A stretch of DNA of 64,000 nt from Hippophae tibetana. Taxonomy: Eukaryota > Streptophyta > Magnoliopsida > Rosales > Elaeagnaceae. Below, one piece after another: positions 37,601 to 51,000 of this stretch. Made by a program: the position numbers and the translations under genes. Every line of letters begins with the position of its first letter. The stretch's first letter is position 1. Below the pieces are notes generated by a model. That model was not told where the DNA came from and ran no database searches. It saw only the letters and a program-made list of their open reading frames with translations. The stretch lies in the NCBI GenBank assembly GCA_037013495.1, contig CM072810.1, positions 55,662,843-55,726,842 on the forward strand, given 5' to 3'.

Positions 37601-38156
37601 GGAAACATCCTCGTTACTTGGTGTGAGCTTTGAACGGGGATTAAGTGTGATAATTCAAGCGTCCCGTATTAAAAGCTTAAGCTTAAGGTGGAAGGATTAG
37701 CTAGTTTTCCTATGTTTGGTATCAAAATATGATCTCAGGTTCGAATCCAATAAAAGCCCAAGTTCGAGATGAATTTCTCTTGAAAAAGACGCAATGATGC
37801 AACCGAGGTAAGTACCATCCCTGGGCTCGTTGTTGTGGGTAATTTTTCTATGTTGTTTCCAATGGTCATTTAGAATGACTTGTGTGGTGCATGGGGGGTA
37901 ACATCCTCATGACTTGGTGTGAGCTTTTAACGAGGTTTAAGTATTACAGTTCAAGTGTCTCGTATTAAAATCTTAAGCTTTAGGTAGGAAGTATTAGCTA
38001 TTTTTCCAATGTTTAGTATTAAAACATGATCTCTGGTTCGAATCTAATGTAAGCCCAAGTTCGACATGAATTTCCCTTAAAATAGACGGAATGACGCAAC
38101 AAAGGTAAGTACCATCGCTAGGCTCGTTGTTGTGGGTAACTTGGTGTGAGCTTTGA
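34671..38156. repeat. Dimeric higher-order repeat block, about 592-bp period
   Basis: Monomers marked by agtataacagttcaagcg (or a close variant) and attaaaatcttaag occur at about 34682, 35273, 35865, 36457, 37348 and 37940, mostly 591-594 bp apart. The other monomer of each dimer has aggtggaaggattagctagt (a 2-bp loss) and ccttgaaaaagacgcaatg. The loss of about 2 bp in one monomer, plus a 1-bp loss in cataaagccc of the other, accounts for a period slightly below 594. One extra single monomer near 36754 breaks the regular alternation. Confidence 0.82.
37930..38156. repeat. Shortened monomer (227 bp) with a 70-bp deletion
   Basis: At 38140/38141 the sequence runs from gttgtgggtaac directly into ttggtgtgagc, removing about 70 bp that include the inverted repeat and the G tract. 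The retained edges (gtaac and gtgac before ttgg) share only a short match, so a microhomology-type deletion is likelier than recombination between the longer GGGTAAC repeats. Confidence 0.85.
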
Positions 38157-41100
38157 ACGAGGATTAAGTGTGACAGTTCAACCATCCCTTATTGAAATCT
38201 AAAGCTTTAGGTAAGAAGGATTAGCTATTTTTCATATGTTTGGTATCAAAACATGATCTCAGGTTTGAATCCCATATAAGCCCAAGTTCGTGATGAATTT
38301 CCCTTAAAAGAGAAGGAATAACGCAACCCAGGTAAGTACCAACCTTGGGCTCGTTGTTGTGGGTAACCTTTGAATGTTGTTTCCGAGGGTCATTTAGAAT
38401 GACTTATGTGGTGCATGGGAGGTAACATCCTCGTGACATGGTGTGAGCTTTGAACGAGTATTAAGTGTGACAGTTCATGCGTCCCGTATTGAAAGCTTAA
38501 GCTTTAGGTTGGAAGGATTAGCTATTTTTCCTATGTTTGGTATCATAACATGATCTCAGGTTCGAATACAATAAAATCCCAAGTTGGAGAAGAATTTCCC
38601 TTAAAAGAGACGGAATGACGCAACCAATGTAAGTACCATCCCTGGGCTCGTTGTTGTGGGTAACCTTTTATGTTGTTTCCAAGGATCATTTAGAATAATT
38701 TGTGTCGTGCATAGGGGGAAACATTCTCGTTACTTGGTGTGAGCTTTAAACGAGGATTAAGTGTGGTAGTTCAAGCGTCCCGTATTGAAAACTTAAGTTT
38801 TGGTAGGAAGGATTAGCAATTTTTCCTATGTTTGGTATCAAAACATGATCTCAGGTTTGAATCCCATAAAAGCCCAAGTTCGTGATGAATTTCCCTTGAA
38901 AGAGACAAAATGACGCAACCAATGTAAGTACTATACCTGGGCTTGTTCTTGTGGGTAACCTTTATATGCTGTTTCCAAGGATCATTTAGAAAGACTTGTG
39001 TCGTGCATAGGGGGAAACATTCTCGTTACTTGGTGTGAGCTTTAAACGAGGATTAAGTGTGGTAGTTCAAGCGTCCCGTATTAAAAACTTAAGCTTTAGG
39101 TAGGAAGGATTAGCTATTTTTCCTATGTTTGTTATCAAAACATGTTCTCATGTTTGAATCTAATATAAGCCCAAATTCGAGAAGAATTTCCCTTAAAAGA
39201 GAAGGAATGACGCAACCAAGGTAAGTACCATCCATGGGCTTGTTGTTGTGGGTAACCTTCCTATGATGTTTTCAATGGTCATTTAGAATGGGTTGTGTCG
39301 TGCATGGGGGGGTAACATCCTCCTGACTTGGTGTGAGCTTTGAACGAAGATTAAGTGTAACAGTTCAACCATCCCTTATTGAAAGCTTAAACTTTAGGTA
39401 GGAAGGGTTACCTATTTTTTCTATGTTTGGTATCAAAACATGATCTCAGGTTCGAATCTAATATAAGCCCAAGTTCGAGATGAATTTCCCTTAAAAGAGA
39501 GGGAATGACGCAACAAAAGTAAGTACCATCCCTGGGCTCGTTGTTGTGGGTAACCTTTCTATCTTGTTTCCCAGGGTCATTTAGAATGACTTATGTGGTG
39601 CATGGGAGGTAACATCTTCGTGACTTTGTGTGAGCTTTGAACGAGGATTAAGTGTGACAGTTCAAGCGTCCCGTATTGAAAGCTTAAGCTTTTGGTAGGA
39701 AGGATTAGCTATTTTTCCTATTTTTGGTATCAAAACATGATCTCAGGTTCGAATACAATAAAATCCCAAGTTCGAGAAGAATTTCCCTTAAAAGAGACGG
39801 AATGACGCAACCAATGTAAGTACCATCCCTGGGCTCGTTGTTGTGGGTAACATTTCTATGTTGTTTCCAAGGGTTATTTAGAATGACTTTTGTCGTGCAT
39901 GAGGGGTAACATCCTCGTGACTTGCTGTGAGATTTGAACGAGGATTAAGTGTGACAGTTCAACCATCCCTTATTGAAATCTAAAGCTTTAGGTAAGAAGG
40001 ATTAGCTATTTTTCATATGTTTGGTATCAAAACATGATCTCAGGTTTGAATCCCATATAAGCCCAAGTTCGTGATGAATTTCCCTTAAAAGAGACGGAAT
40101 AACGCAACCAATGTAAGTACCATCCCTGGGCTCGTTGTTGTGGGTAACATTTCTATGTTGTTTCCAAGGGTTATTTAGAATGACTTTTGTCGTGCATGGG
40201 GGGGTAACATCCTCGTGACTTGCTGTGAGTTTTGAACGAAGATTAAGTGTAACAGTTCAACCATCCCTTATTGAAAGCTTAAACTTTAGGTAAGAAGGAT
40301 TAGCTATTTTTCATATTTTTGGTATCAAAACATGATCTCAGGTTCGAATACAATAAAATCCCAAGTTGGAGAAGAATTTCCCTTAAAAGAGACGGAATGA
40401 CGCAACCAATGTAAGTACCATCCCTGGGCTCGTTGTTGTGGGTAACCTTTTATGTTGTTTCCAAGGATCATTTAGAATAATTTGTGTCGTGCATAGGGGG
40501 AAACATTCTCGTTACTTGGTGTGAGCTTTAAACGAGGATTAAGTGTGGTAGTTCAAGCGTCCCGTATTGAAAACTTAAGTTTAGGTAGGAAGGATTAGCA
40601 ATTTTTCCTATGTTTGGTATCAAAACATGATCTCAGGTTTGAATCCCATAAAAGCCCAAGTTCGTGATGAATTTCCCTTGAAAGAGACAAAATGACGCAA
40701 ACAATGTAAGTACTATACCTGGGCTTGTTCTTGTGGGTAACCTTTCTATGCTGTTTCCAAGGATCATTTAGAAAGACTTGTGTCGTGCATAGGGGGAAAC
40801 ATTCTCGTTACTTGGTGTGAGCTTTAAACGAGGATTAAGTGTGGTAGTTCAAGCGTCCCGTATTAAAAACTTAAGCTTTAGGTAGGAAGGATTAGCTATT
40901 TTTCCTATGTTTGTTATCAAAACATGTTCTCATGTTTGAATCTAATATAAGCCCAAATTCGAGAAGAATTTCCCTTAAAAGAGAAGGAATGACGCAACCA
41001 AGGTAAGTACCATCCATGGGCTTGTTGTTGTGGGTAACCTTCCTATGATGTTTTCAATGGTCATTTAGAATGGGTTGTGTCGTGCATGGGGGGGTAACAT

Positions 41101-41570
41101 CCTCCTGACTTGGTGTGAGCTTTGAACGAAGATTAAGTGTAACAGTTCAACCATCCCTTATTGAAAGCTTAAACTTTAGGTAGGAAGGGTTACCTATTTT
41201 TTCTATGTTTGGTATCAAAACATGATCTCAGGTTCGAATCTAATATAAGCCCAAGTTCGAGATGAATTTCCCTTAAAAGAGAGGGAATGACGCAACAAAA
41301 GTAAGTACCATCCCTGGGCTCGTTGTTGTGGGTAACCTTTCTATCTTGTTTCCCAGGGTCATTTAGAATGACTTATGTGGTGCATGGGAGGTAACATCTT
41401 CGTGACTTTGTGTGAGCTTTGAACGAGGATTAAGTGTGACAGTTCAAGCGTCCCGTATTGAAAGCTTAAGCTTTTGGTAGGAAGGATTAGCTATTTTTCC
41501 TATTTTTGGTATCAAAACATGATCTCAGGTTCGAATACAATAAAATCCCAAGTTCGAGAAGAATTTCCCT
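38157..41570. repeat. Six-monomer higher-order repeat, 1782-bp period
   Basis: The stretch from about 38550 to 39800 recurs at about 40335-41580 at an offset of 1782 bp, exactly six times 297. Shared rare markers in order are gaatacaataaaatcccaag, ggtaaccttttatgttg, gtgtggtagttcaagcg, cccaaattcgagaag, agaatgggttgtgtc and aggaagggttacctat. Differences between the copies are few, so the duplication is recent relative to monomer divergence. Confidence 0.85.
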
Positions 41571-44500
41571 TAAAAGAGAGGGAATGACGCAACAAAAGTA
41601 AGTACCATCCCTGGGCTCGTTGTTGTGGGTAACCTTTGAATGTTGTTTCTGAGGGTCATTTAGAATGACTTATGTGGTGCATGGGAGGTAACATTCTCGT
41701 GACTTTGTGTGAGCTTTGAACGAGGATTAAGTGTGACAGTTCAAGCGTCCCGTATTGAAAGCTTAAGCTTTAGGTTGGAAGGATTAGCTATTTTTCCTAT
41801 TTTTGGTATCAAAACATGATCTCAGGTTCGAATACAATAAAATCCCAAGTTCGAGAAGAATTTCCCTTAAAAGAGACGGAATGACGCAACCAATGTAAGT
41901 ACCATCCCTGGGCTCGTTGTTGTGGGTAACATTTCTATGTTGTTTCCAAGGGTTATTTAGAATGACTTTTGTCGTGCATGAGGGGTAACATCCTCGTGAC
42001 TTGCTGTGAGATTTGAACGAGGATTAAGTGTGACAGTTCAACCATCCCTTATTGAAATCTAAAGCTTTAGGTAAGAAGGATTAGCTATTTTTCCTATGTT
42101 TGGTATCAAAACATGATCTCAGGTTTGAATCCCATATAAGCCCAAGTTCGTGATGAATTTCCCTTAAAAGAGACGGAATGACGCAACCAATGTAAGTACT
42201 ATCCCTGGGCTCGTTGTTGTGGGTAACCTTTCTATGTTGTTTACAAGGATCATTTAGAATGACTTGTGTCGTGCATAGGGGGAAACATTCTCGTTACTTG
42301 GTGGGAGCTTTAAAGGAAGATTAAGTGTGGTAGTTCAAGCGTCCCGTATTGAAAACTTAAGCTTTAGGTAGGAGGGATTAGCAATTTTTCCTATGTTTGG
42401 TATCAAAACATGATCTCAGGTTCGAATCCCATAAAAGCCCAAGTTCGTGATGAATTTCCCTAGAAAGAGACGGAATGACGCAACCAATGTAAGTACTATC
42501 CCAGGGCTCGTTGTTGTGGGTAACCTTTCTATGCTGTTTCCAAGGATCATTTAGAATGACTTGTGTCGTGCATAGGGGGAAACATTCTCGTTACTTGGTG
42601 TGAGCTTTAAACGAGGATTAAGTGTGGTAGTTCAAGCGTCCCGTATTAAAAACTTAAGCTTTAGGTAGGAAGGATTAGCAATTTTTCTTATGTTTGGTAT
42701 CAAAACATGATCTCAGGTTCGAATCCCATAAAAGCCCAAGTTCGTGATGAATTTCCCTTGAAAGAGACGGAATGACATAACCAATGTAAGTACTATACCT
42801 GGGCTTGTTGTTGTGGTTAACCTTTCTATGCTGTTTCCAAGGATCATTTAGAAAGACTTGTGTCGTGCATAGGGGGAAACATTCTCGTTACTTGGTGTGA
42901 GCTTTAAACGAGGATTAAGTGTGGTAGTTCAAGCGTCCCGTATTGAAAACTTAAGCTTTAGGTAGGAAGGATTAGCAATTTTTCCTATGTTTGGTATCAA
43001 AACATGATCTCAGGTTCGAATCCCATAAAAGCCCAAGTTCGTGATGAATTTCCCTTAAAAGAGACGGAATGACGCAACCCAAGTAAGTACCAACCCTGGG
43101 CTCGTTGTTGTGGGTAACCTTTGAAAGTTGTTTCCGAGGGACATTTAGAATGACTTATGTGGTGCATGGGAGGTAACATCCTCGTGACTTGGTGTGAGCT
43201 TTGAACGAGGATTAAGTGTGACAGTTCAAGCGTCCCGTATTGAAAGCTTAAGCTTTAAGTTGGAAGTATTAGCTATTTTTCCTATGTTTGGTATCAAAAC
43301 ATGATCTCAGGTTCGAATACAATAAAATCCCATGTTCGAGAAGAATTTCTCTTAAAAGAGACGGAATGACGCAACCAATGTAAGTACTATCCCTGGGCTC
43401 GTTGTTGTGGGTAACCTTTCTATGTTGTTTACAAGGATCATTTAGAATGACTTGTGTCGTGCATAGGGGGAAACATTCTCGTTACTTGGTGTGAGCTTTA
43501 AAGGAAGATTAAGTGTGGTAGTTCAAGCGTCCCGTATTGAAAACTTAAGCTTTAGGTAGGAGGGATTAGCAATTTTTCCTATGTTTGGTATCAAAACATG
43601 ATCTCAGGTTCGAATCCCATAAAAGCCCAAGTTCGTGATGAATTTCCCTAGAAAGAGACGGAATGACGCAACCAATGTAAGTACTATCCCAGGGCTCGTT
43701 GTTGTGGGTAACCTTTCTATGCTGTTTCCAAGGATCATTTAGAATGACTTGTGTCGTGCATAGGGGGAAACATTCTCGTTACTTGGTGTGAGCTTTAAAC
43801 GAGGATTAAGTGTGGTAGTTCAAGCGTCCCGTATTAAAAACTTAAGCTTTAGGTAGGAAGGATTAGCAATTTTTCTTATGTTTGGTATCAAAACATGATC
43901 TCAGGTTCGAATCCCATAAAAGCCCAAGTTCGTGATGAATTTCCCTTGAAAGAGACGGAATGACATAACCAATGTAAGTACTATACCTGGGCTTGTTGTT
44001 GTGGGTAACATTTCTATGCTGTTTCCAAGGATCATTTAGAAAGACTTGTGTCGTGCATAGGGGGAAACATTCTCGTTACTTGGTGTGAGCTTTAAACGAG
44101 GATTAAGTGTGGTAGTTCAAGCGTCCCGTATTGAAAACTTAAGCTTTAGGTAGGAAGGATTAGCAATTTTTCCTATGTTTGGTATCAAAACATGATCTCA
44201 GGTTCGAATCCCATAAAAGCCCAAGTTCGTGATGAATTTCCCTTGAAAGAGACGGAATGACGCAACCAATGTAAGTACTATCCCTGGGCTCGTTGTTGTG
44301 GGTAACCTTTCTATGCTGTTTCCAAGGATCATTTAGAATGACTTGTGTCGTGCATAGGTGGAAACATTCTCGTTACTTGGTGTGAGCTTTAAACGAGGAT
44401 TAAGTGTGGTAGTTCAAGCGTCCCGTATTAAAAACTTAACCTTTAGGTAGGAAGGATTAGCAATTTTTCCTATGTTTGGTATCAAAACATGATCTCAAGT

Positions 44501-45225
44501 TCGAATCCAATAAAAGCCCAAGTTCGAGGTGAATTTCACTTGAAAAAGACGCAATGATGCAACCGAGGTAAGTACCATCCCTGTGCTATTTGTTTTAGGT
44601 AACCTTTCTATGTTGTTTCCAAGGGTTATTTAGAATGACTTATGTCGTGCATGGGCGGAAACATTCTCGTGACTTGGTGTGAGCTTTGAACGAGGATTAA
44701 GTGTGATAGTTAATGTGTCCCGTATTGAAAGTAGGTAGGAAGGATTAGCTATTTTTCCTATGTTTGTTATCAAAACATGTTCTCAGGTTCGAATCCCATA
44801 AAAACACAAGTTCGAGAAGAATTTCCCTTAAAAGAGACGGAATGACGCAACCCAAGTAAGTACCAACCATGGGCTCGTTGTTGTGGGTAACCTTTGAAAG
44901 TTGTTTCCGAGGGACATTTAGAATGACTTATGTGGTGCATGGGAGGTAACATCCTCGTGACTTGGTGTGAGCTTTGAACGAGGATTAAGTGTGACAGTTC
45001 AAGCGTCCCGTATTGAAAGCTTAAGCTTTAAGTTGGAAGTATTAGCTATTTTTCCTATGTTTGGTATCAAAACATGATCTCAGGTTCGAATACAATAAAA
45101 TCCCATGTTCGAGAAGAATTTCCCTTAAAAGAGACGGAATGACGCAACCAATGTAAGTACTATCCCTGGGCTCGTTGTTGTGGGTAACCTTTCTATGTTG
45201 TTTACAAGGATCATTTAGAATGACT
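41570..45225. repeat. First copy of a long duplication of about 3.65 kb (offset 6527 bp)
   Basis: Sequence here matches about 48097-51752 nearly base for base at a constant offset of 6527 bp. Examples are ttctgagggtcatt (41648 and 48175), tggtgggagctttaaagg, the monomer at 42997-43179 (again at 49524-49706) and the 9-bp-deleted monomer at 44770 (again at 51297). The match stops near 45225, where this copy continues with cttatgtagtgcatggg and the other with cttgtgtcgtgcatagg. It was judged by eye. Confidence 0.8.
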
Positions 45226-48022
45226 TATGTAGTGCATGGGAGGTAACATCCTCGTGACTTGGTGTGAGCTTTGAACGAGGATTAAGTGTGACAGTTCAAG
45301 CGTCCCGTATTGAAAGCTTAAGCTTTAAGTTGGAAGTATTAGCTATTTTTCCTATGTTTGGTATCAAAACATGATCTCAGGTTCGAATACAATAAAATCC
45401 CATGTTCGAGAAGAATTTCCCTTAAAAGAGACGGAATGACGCAAACAATGTAAGTACTATCCCTGGGCTCGTTGTTGTGGGTAACCATTCTATGTTGTTT
45501 ACAAGGATCATTTAGAATGACTTGTCTCGTGCATAGGGGGAAACATTCTCGTTACTTGGGGTGAGCTTTAAAGGAAGATTAAGTGTGGTAGTTCAAGCGT
45601 CACGTATTGAAAACTTAAGCTTTAGGTAGGAGGGATTAGCAATTTTTCCTATGTTTGGTATCAAAACATGATCTCAGGTTTGAATCCCATAAAAGCCCAA
45701 GTTCGTGATGAATTTCCCTTGAAAGAGACAAAATGACGCAACCAATGTAAGTACTATACCTGGGCTTGTTCTTGTGGGTAACCTTTCTATGCTGTTTCCA
45801 AGGATCATTTAGAAAGACTTGTGTCGTGCATAGGGGGAAACATTCTCGTTACTTGGTGTGAGCTTTAAACGAGGATTAAGTGTGGTAGTTCAAGCGTCCC
45901 GTATTAAAAACTTAAGCTTTAGGTAGGAAGGATTAGCTATTTTTCCTATGTTTGTTATCAAAACATATTCTCAGGTTTGAATCTAATATAAGCCCAAATT
46001 CGAGAAGAATTTCCCTTAAAAGAGAAGGAATGATGCAACCAAGGTAAGTACCATCCATGGGCTTGTTGTTGTGGGTAACCTTCCTATGATGTTTTCAATG
46101 GTCATTTAGAATGGGTTGTGTCGTGCATGGGGGGGTAACATCCTCCTGACTTGGTGTGAGCTTTGAACGAAGATTAAGTGTAACAGTTCAACCATCCCTT
46201 ATTGAAAGCTTAAACTTTAGGTAGGAAGGGTTACCTATTTTTCCTATGTTTGGTATCAAAACATGATCTCAGAATCGAATCTAATATTAGCCCAAGTTCG
46301 AGATGAATTTCCCTTAAAAGAGAGGGAATGACGCAACAAAAGTAAGTACCATCCCTGGGCTCGTTGTTGTGGGTAACCTTTCTATGCTGTTTCCAAGGAT
46401 CATTTAGAATGACTTGTGTCGTGCATAGGGGGAAACATTCTCGTTACTTGGTGTGCGCTTTAAACGAGGATTAAGTGTGGTAGTTCAAGCGTCCCGTATT
46501 AAAAACTTAACCTTTAGGTAGGAAGGATTAGCAATTTTTCCTATGTTTGGTATCAAAACATGATCTCAAGTTCGAATCCAATAAAATCCCAAGTTCGAGG
46601 TGAATTTCATTTGAAAAAGACGCAATGATGCAACCGAGGTAAGTACCAACCCTGGGCTCGTTGTTGTGGGTAACCTTTGAAAGTTGTTTCCGAGGGACAT
46701 TTAGAATGACTTATGTGGTGCATGGGAGGTAACATCCTCGTGACTTGGTGTGAGCTTTGAACGAGGATTAAGTGTGATAGTTCAAGCGTCCCGTATTGAA
46801 AGCTTAAGCTTTAAGTTGGAAGTATTAGCTATTTTTCCTATGTTTGGTATCAAAACATGATCTCAGGTTCGAATACAATAAAATCCCATGTTCGAGAAGA
46901 ATTTCCCTTAAAAGAGACGGAATGACGCAACCAATGTAAGTACTATCCCTGGGCTCGTTGTTGTGGGTAACCTTTCTATGTTGTTTACAAGGATCATTTA
47001 GAATGACTTGTGTCGTGCATAGGGGGAAACATTCTCGTTACTTGGTGTGAGCTTTAAAGGAAGATTAAGTGTGGTAGTTCAAGCGTCCCGTATTGAAAAC
47101 TTAAGCTTTAGGTAGGAGGGATTAGCAATTTTTCCTATGTTTGGTATCAAAACATGATCTCAGGTTCGAATCCCATAAAAGCCCAAGTTCGTGATGAATT
47201 TCCCTAGAAAGAGACGGAATGACGCAACCAATGTAAGTACTATCCCAGGGCTCGTTGTTGTGGGTAACCTTTTTATGCTGTTTCCAAGGATCATTTAGAA
47301 TGACTTGTGTCGTGCATAGGGGGAAACATTCTCGTTACTTGGTGTGAGCTTTAAACGAGGATTAAGTGTGGTAGTTCAAGCATCCCGTATTAAAAACTTA
47401 AGCTTTAGGTAGGAAGGATTAGCAATTTTTCTTATGTTTGGTATCAAAACATGATCTCAGGTTCGAATCCCATAAAAGCCCAAGTTCGTGATGAATTTCC
47501 CTTGAAAGAGACGGAATGACGCAACCAATGTAAGTACTATCCCTGGGCTCGTTGTTGTGGGTAACCTTTCTATGCTGTTTCCAAGGATCATTTAGAATGA
47601 CTTGTGTCGTGCATAGGTGGAAACATTCTCGTTACTTGGTGTGAGCTTTAAACGAGGATTAAGTGTGGTAGTTCAAGCGTCCCGTATTAAAAACTTAACC
47701 TTTAGGTAGGAAGGATTAGCAATTTTTCCTATGTTTGGTATCAAAACATGATCTCAAGTTCGAATCCAATAAAAGCCCAAGTTCGAGGTGAATTTCACTT
47801 GAAAAAGACGCAATGATGCAACCGAGGTAAGTACCAACCCTGGGCTTGTTGTTGTGGGTAACCTTCCTATGATGTTTTCAATGGTCATTTAGAATGGGTT
47901 GTGTCGTGCATGGGGGGGTAACATCCTCCTGACTTGGTGTGAGCTTTGAACGAAGATTAAGTGTAACAGTTCAACCATCCCTTATTGAAAGCTTAAACTT
48001 TAGGTAGGAAGGGTTACCTATT
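43090..48022. repeat. First copy of a long duplication of about 4.9 kb (offset 8300 bp)
   Basis: This interval matches about 51390-56322 at a constant offset of exactly 8300 bp over about 16.6 monomers. Rare markers preserved in both include cttatgtagtgcatggg (45224 and 53524), accattctatgttg with cttgtctcgtgc, and accgaggtaagtaccaaccc (47821 and 56121). The copies diverge near 48025 and 56325. With the 6527-bp duplication (6527 plus 1773 equals 8300), this shows repeated copying of multi-HOR segments. Confidence 0.8.
44709..44743 (+). repeat. Diagnostic monomer variant lacking 9 bp of the palindrome
   Basis: After cccgtattgaaag this monomer continues directly with taggtaggaagg, missing cttaagctt, so the AAGCTTAAGCTT palindrome is destroyed. 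The same form recurs near 51236, 53009, 58050, 59825, 61004 and 63669, always with the preceding gatagttaat. It tags one position of the 1773-bp six-monomer repeat and shows that all those copies descend from one founder. Confidence 0.88.
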
Positions 48023-51000
48023 TTTTCTATGTTTGGTATCAAAACATGATCTCAGGTTCGAATCTAATATAAGCCCAAGTTCGAGATGAATTTCCCTTAA
48101 AAGAGAGGGAATGACGCAACAAAAGTAAGTACCATCCCTGGGCTCGTTGTTGTGGGTAACCTTTGAATGTTGTTTCTGAGGGTCATTTAGAATGACTTAT
48201 GTGGTGCATGGGAGGTAACATTCTCGTGACTTTGTGTGAGCTTTGAACGAGGATTAAGTGTGACAGTTCAAGCGTCCCGTATTGAAAGCTTAAGCTTTAG
48301 GTTGGAAGGATTAGCTATTTTTCCTATTTTTGGTATCAAAACATGATCTCAGGTTCGAATACAATAAAATCCCAAGTTCGAGAAGAATTTCCCTTAAAAG
48401 AGACGGAATGACGCAACCAATGTAAGTACCATCCCTGGGCTCGTTGTTGTGGGTAACATTTCTATGTTGTTTCCAAGGGTTATTTAGAATGACTTTTGTC
48501 GTGCATGAGGGGTAACATTCTCGTGACTTGCTGTGAGATTTGAACGAGGATTAAGTGTGACAGTTCAACCATCCCTTATTGAAATCTAAAGCTTTAGGTA
48601 AGAAGGATTAGCTATTTTTCCTATGTTTGGTATCAAAACATGATCTCAGGTTTGAATCCCATATAAGCCCAAGTTCGTGATGAATTTCCCTTAAAAGAGA
48701 CGGAATGACGCAACCAATGTAAGTACTATCCCTGGGCTCGTTGTTGTGGGTAACCTTTCTATGTTGTTTACAAGGATCATTTAGAATGACTTGTGTCGTG
48801 CATAGGGGGAAACATTCTCGTTACTTGGTGGGAGCTTTAAAGGAAGATTAAGTGTGGTAGTTCAAGCGTCCCGTATTGAAAACTTAAGCTTTAGGTAGGA
48901 GGGATTAGCAATTTTTCCTATGTTTGGTATCAAAACATGATCTCAGGTTCGAATCCCATAAAAGCCCAAGTTCGTGATGAATTTCCCTAGAAAGAGACGG
49001 AATGACGCAACCAATGTAAGTACTATCCCAGGGCTCGTTGTTGTGGGTAACCTTTCTATGCTGTTTCCAAGGATCATTTAGAAGGACTTGTGTCGTGCAT
49101 AGGGGGAAACATTCTCGTTACTTGGTGTGAGCTTTAAACGAGGATTAAGTGTGGTAGTTCAAGCGTCCCGTATTAAAAACTTAAGCTTTAGGTAGGAAGG
49201 ATTAGCAATTTTTCTTATGTTTGGTATCAAAACATGATCTCAGGTTCGAATCCCATAAAAGCCCAAGTTCGTGATGAATTTCCCTTGAAAGAGACGGAAT
49301 GACATAACCAATGTAAGTACTATACCTGGGCTTGTTGTTGTGGTTAACCTTTCTATGCTGTTTCCAAGGATCATTTAGAAAGACTTGTGTCGTGCATAGG
49401 GGGAAACATTCTCGTTACTTGGTGTGAGCTTTAAACGAGGATTAAGTGTGGTAGTTCAAGCGTCCCGTATTGAAAACTTAAGCTTTAGGTAGGAAGGATT
49501 AGCAATTTTTCCTATGTTTGGTATCAAAACATGATCTCAGGTTCGAATCCCATAAAAGCCCAAGTTCGTGATGAATTTCCCTTAAAAGAGACGGAATGAC
49601 GCAACCCAAGTAAGTACCAACCCTGGGCTCGTTGTTGTGGGTAACCTTTGAAAGTTGTTTCCGAGGGACATTTAGAATGACTTATGTGGTGCATGGGAGG
49701 TAACATCCTCGTGACTTGGTGTGAGCTTTGAACGAGGATTAAGTGTGACAGTTCAAGCGTCCCGTATTAAAAGCTTAAGCTTTAAGTTGGAAGTATTAGC
49801 TATTTTTCCTATGTTTGGTATCAAAACATGATCTCAGGTTCGAATACAATAAAATCCCATGTTCGAGAAGAATTTCCCTTAAAAGAGACGGAATGACGCA
49901 ACCAATGTAAGTACTATCCCTGGGCTCGTTGTTGTGGGTAACCTTTCTATGTTGTTTACAAGGATCATTTAGAATGACTTGTGTCGTGCATAGGGGGAAA
50001 CATTCTCGTTACTTGGTGGGAGCTTTAAAGGAAGATTAAGTGTGGTAGTTCAAGCGTCCCGTATTGAAAACTTAAGCTTTAGGTAGGAGGGATTAGCAAT
50101 TTTTCCTATGTTTGGTATCAAAACATGATCTCAGGTTCGAATCCCATAAAAGCCCAAGTTCGTGATGAATTTCCCTAGAAAGAGACGGAATGACGCAACC
50201 AATGTAAGTACTATCCCAGGGCTCGTTGTTGTGGGTAACCTTTCTATGCTGTTTCCAAGGATCATTTAGAATGACTTGTGTCGTGCATAGGGGGAAACAT
50301 TCTCGTTACTTGGTGTGAGCTTTAAACGAGGATTAAGTGTGGTAGTTCCAGCGTCACGTATTAAAAACTTAAGCTTTAGGTAGGAAGGATTAGCAATTTT
50401 TCTTATGTTTGGTATCAAAACATGATCTCAGGTTCGAATCCCATAAAAGCCCAAGTTCGTGATGAATTTCCCTTGAAAGAGACGGAATGACATAACCAAT
50501 GTAAGTACTATACCTGGGCTTGTTGTTGTGGGTAACATTTCTATGCTGTTTCCAAGGATCATTTAGAAAGACTTGTGTCGTGCATAGGGGGAAACATTCT
50601 CGTTACTTGGTGTGAGCTTTAAACGAGGATTAAGTGTGGTAGTTCAAGCGTCCCGTATTGAAAACTTAAGCTTTAGGTAGGAAGGATTAGCAATTTTTCC
50701 TATGTTTGGTATCAAAACATGATCTCAGGTTCGAATCCCATAAAAGCCCAAGTTCGTGATGAATTTCCCTTGAAAGAGACGGAATGACGCAACCAATGTA
50801 AGTACTATCCCTGGGCTCGTTGTTGTGGGTAACCTTTCTATGCTGTTTCCAAGGATCATTTAGAATGACTTGTGTCGTGCATAGGTGGAAACATTCTCGT
50901 TACTTGGTGTGAGCTTTAAACGAGGATTAAGTGTGGTAGTTCAAGCGTCCCGTATTAAAAACTTAACCTTTAGGTAGGAAGGATTAGCAATTTTTCCTAT

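Noticed and set aside
42997-43179. Second family of minus-strand frames (60 codons) repeated at 44770, 49524, 51297, 53070, 59885, 61064 and 63729
   Set aside because: Same monomer region read in another frame; near-identity reflects recent HOR copying, not selection on a protein.
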